Below, one piece after another: positions 4,124 to 5,267 of a stretch of DNA of 5,267 nt. The position numbers and the translations under genes are program-made. The first letter of the stretch is position 1. Every line of letters starts with the position of its first letter. Source of the DNA: Desulfobacterales bacterium (GTDB lineage Bacteria > Desulfobacterota > Desulfobacteria > Desulfobacterales > UBA5852); the NCBI GenBank assembly GCA_030066455.1, contig JASJBQ010000327.1, forward strand, positions 1 to 5,267. Reading direction: 5' to 3'. The notes under the pieces were generated by a model. The model was not told the origin of the DNA. It searched no databases and saw only the letters and a program-made list of their open reading frames with translations.

Positions 4124-4395
4124 CGTCCGCCCGCACCTGGACATGCTTTCCCAAAGACGGCTGCAGTTCTTGCAAGGCCGTCCACCAGCGAACCGAAAAA
4201 TGACGATCCAAGCGACGCCATCCACAACGATGGTCAGCGGCTGACGCTGTGCCTGGTCGGTGCCCTTTCACCACGGCGGTCATCGGCGTTCGGGTCGGCG
4301 TCGGCTCCGGGCTGTCGCGCCGCATCGCCGCCGATGCACGGCGGGCGTGTGAGCGTATCGATCGCGTGGGCGCACCCGACAACGGGGTGTAAAAC
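4124..4395. other. 272-bp gap before prfC without a convincing gene
   Basis: No good promoter or terminator is visible. An imperfect hairpin, GGC-TGCA with TGCA-AG-GCC, lies around 4159-4179 and has no U-run. One plus-strand frame is open from after TGA 4201-4203 to TAA 4390-4392 and would encode a GC-rich peptide with a VIGVRVGVGSGLSRRIAAD stretch, but it has no ATG start that stays open and no ribosome binding site. Minus-strand frames through the same bases run into the prfC gene. Any prfC promoter here is not recognisable by eye. Confidence 0.55.
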
Positions 4396-5267
4396 ATGAT
4401 GGAAACCAATCAGCATAAAGAAATCGACCGCCGCCGGACGTTCGGCATCATCAGCCACCCGGACGCCGGAAAAACCACCCTTACCGAAAAACTGCTGCTC
4501 TTCGGCGGGGCCATCCAGCAGGCCGGCGCCGTGCGGGCCCGCAAGGCGGCCCGCCACGCCACCAGCGACTGGATGGCCATCGAGAAGGAGCGCGGCATCT
4601 CGGTGACCTCTTCGGTGATGAAATTCAACTACCGGGAATACGACATCAATCTTCTGGACACCCCGGGCCACCAGGACTTTTCAGAGGATACCTACCGCGT
4701 CCTCACGGCGGTGGACAGCGCCCTGATGGTCATCGACAGCGCCAAGGGCGTGGAGCCGCAGACCGAAAAGCTGATGGAAGTCTGCCGGATGCGAAACACG
4801 CCCATCATCACCTTCATCAACAAGCTCGACCGCGAGGGAGTGGCCCCGCTCGACCTCATGGCCGAGATCGAGGACAAGCTCCAGATCGAATGCACCCCCC
4901 TTTCCTGGCCCATCGGCATGGGCAAGCGCTTCAAGGGCGTCTACAACCTCTACCAGAAACAGCTGCACCTGTTCACCCCCGGCCGGGAGACCCGCAGCGA
5001 CGAGGGCATCGTGATTTCGGATCTGGGCGACACGGCGCTCGACGACTTGCTCGGCGACCAGGCCGGTGAACTGCGCGAAGACATCGCGTTGCTCGAGGGC
5101 GCGGCCAACCCGTTTGAAATCGACCACTATCTCCAAGGCAGTCAGACGCCGGTCTTCTTCGGCAGCGCGATCAACAATTTCGGCGTCCGGGAGATGCTCG
5201 ACGCCTTTGTCGAACTGGCGCCGGCGCCCGGCAAACGCCAGGCCCTATCGCGCGATGTGTCGCCCTA
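4396..5267 (+). CDS. prfC: Peptide chain release factor 3 (RF3), N-terminal 290 residues, cut by window end
   Basis: RF3 is a translational GTPase that removes RF1/RF2 from the ribosome after peptide release. All G-domain motifs are visible. P-loop SHPDAGKTT is at 20-28, switch I with RGIS at 66-69, DTPGH at 88-92, N-K-L-D at 142-145 and the G5 segment G-S-A at 256-258. RF3-specific runs include [20 protein letters not shown] (95-114), the W-P-I-G-M-G-K-x-F-K-G-V-Y segment (171-183) and the start of domain II after APAPGKRQ. The frame is intact and leaves the window at about 55% of E. coli length (529 aa). ATG 4396 and ATG 4399 are both possible; an in-frame TAA at 4390-4392 excludes anything earlier. 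GGGGTG (4384-4389) is the Shine-Dalgarno. The switch I region reads [13 protein letters not shown], unlike the enterobacterial form, which argues against a gammaproteobacterial source. Confidence 0.95.
   Translation, partial: MMETNQHKEIDRRRTFGIISHPDAGKTTLTEKLLLFGGAIQQAGAVRARKAARHATSDWMAIEKERGISVTSSVMKFNYREYDINLLDTPGHQDFSEDTYRVLTAVDSALMVIDSAKGVEPQTEKLMEVCRMRNTPIITFINKLDREGVAPLDLMAEIEDKLQIECTPLSWPIGMGKRFKGVYNLYQKQLHLFTPGRETRSDEGIVISDLGDTALDDLLGDQAGELREDIALLEGAANPFEIDHYLQGSQTPVFFGSAINNFGVREMLDAFVELAPAPGKRQALSRDVSP

Noticed and set aside
4234..4671. 145-codon minus-strand frame over the prfC start
   Set aside because: Antisense to clearly conserved RF3 motifs (P-loop and switch I).

Overview
The window is about 60% GC, tightly packed bacterial chromosome with no mobile element, CRISPR array, rRNA or tRNA that I can see. 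The source is probably a Desulfobacterota-type (deltaproteobacterial) organism. This is an inference: the RF3 near the right end has the [13 protein letters not shown] form of its switch I region, not the G-S-N-Q-H-A-K-S-D-W-M form of E. coli and its relatives, while DarP and the DUF6279-type lipoprotein show it is a proteobacterium-like Gram-negative. Genus cannot be fixed from this stretch.

Layout. (1) Bases 1-800, minus strand: the N-terminal 266 residues of an exported protein of unknown function; its 3' end lies outside the window. It has a good Shine-Dalgarno and a near-consensus sigma70 promoter (TTGACA, 17 bp, GATATT) at 871-899. (2) Bases 801-1174: a divergent intergenic region with that promoter, an AT-rich inverted repeat with a T-run, a GC-rich hairpin, and a promoter-like sequence placed so that the transcript of the next gene would begin at or beside its AUG. 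(3) Bases 1175-3636, plus strand: a probable operon of a DUF6279-like lipoprotein, rlmN (23S rRNA A2503 methyltransferase) and darP (50S assembly factor). rlmN and darP overlap by 17 bp. (4) Bases 3637-3964: a gene-free interval with hairpins after darP, an extended -10 promoter, a roughly 73-nt predicted transcript ending in a strong intrinsic terminator (CCGCTCG-AAA-CGAGCGG-T8), then a further hairpin and two perfect palindromes. (5) Bases 3965-4123: a 52-residue basic protein gene. (6) Bases 4124-4395: a gap without a convincing gene. (7) Bases 4396-5267: the first 290 codons of prfC (release factor RF3), cut by the window edge.

Theme. Three of the recognisable genes act on the ribosome: RlmN modifies the peptidyl transferase centre/exit tunnel entrance, DarP helps mature the peptidyl transferase centre, and RF3 recycles RF1/RF2 at termination. 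The interval 3775-3964 is the best candidate for something undescribed: either a small regulatory RNA carrying pyrimidine-rich, anti-Shine-Dalgarno-like segments, or a transcription-attenuation leader for the small basic protein.
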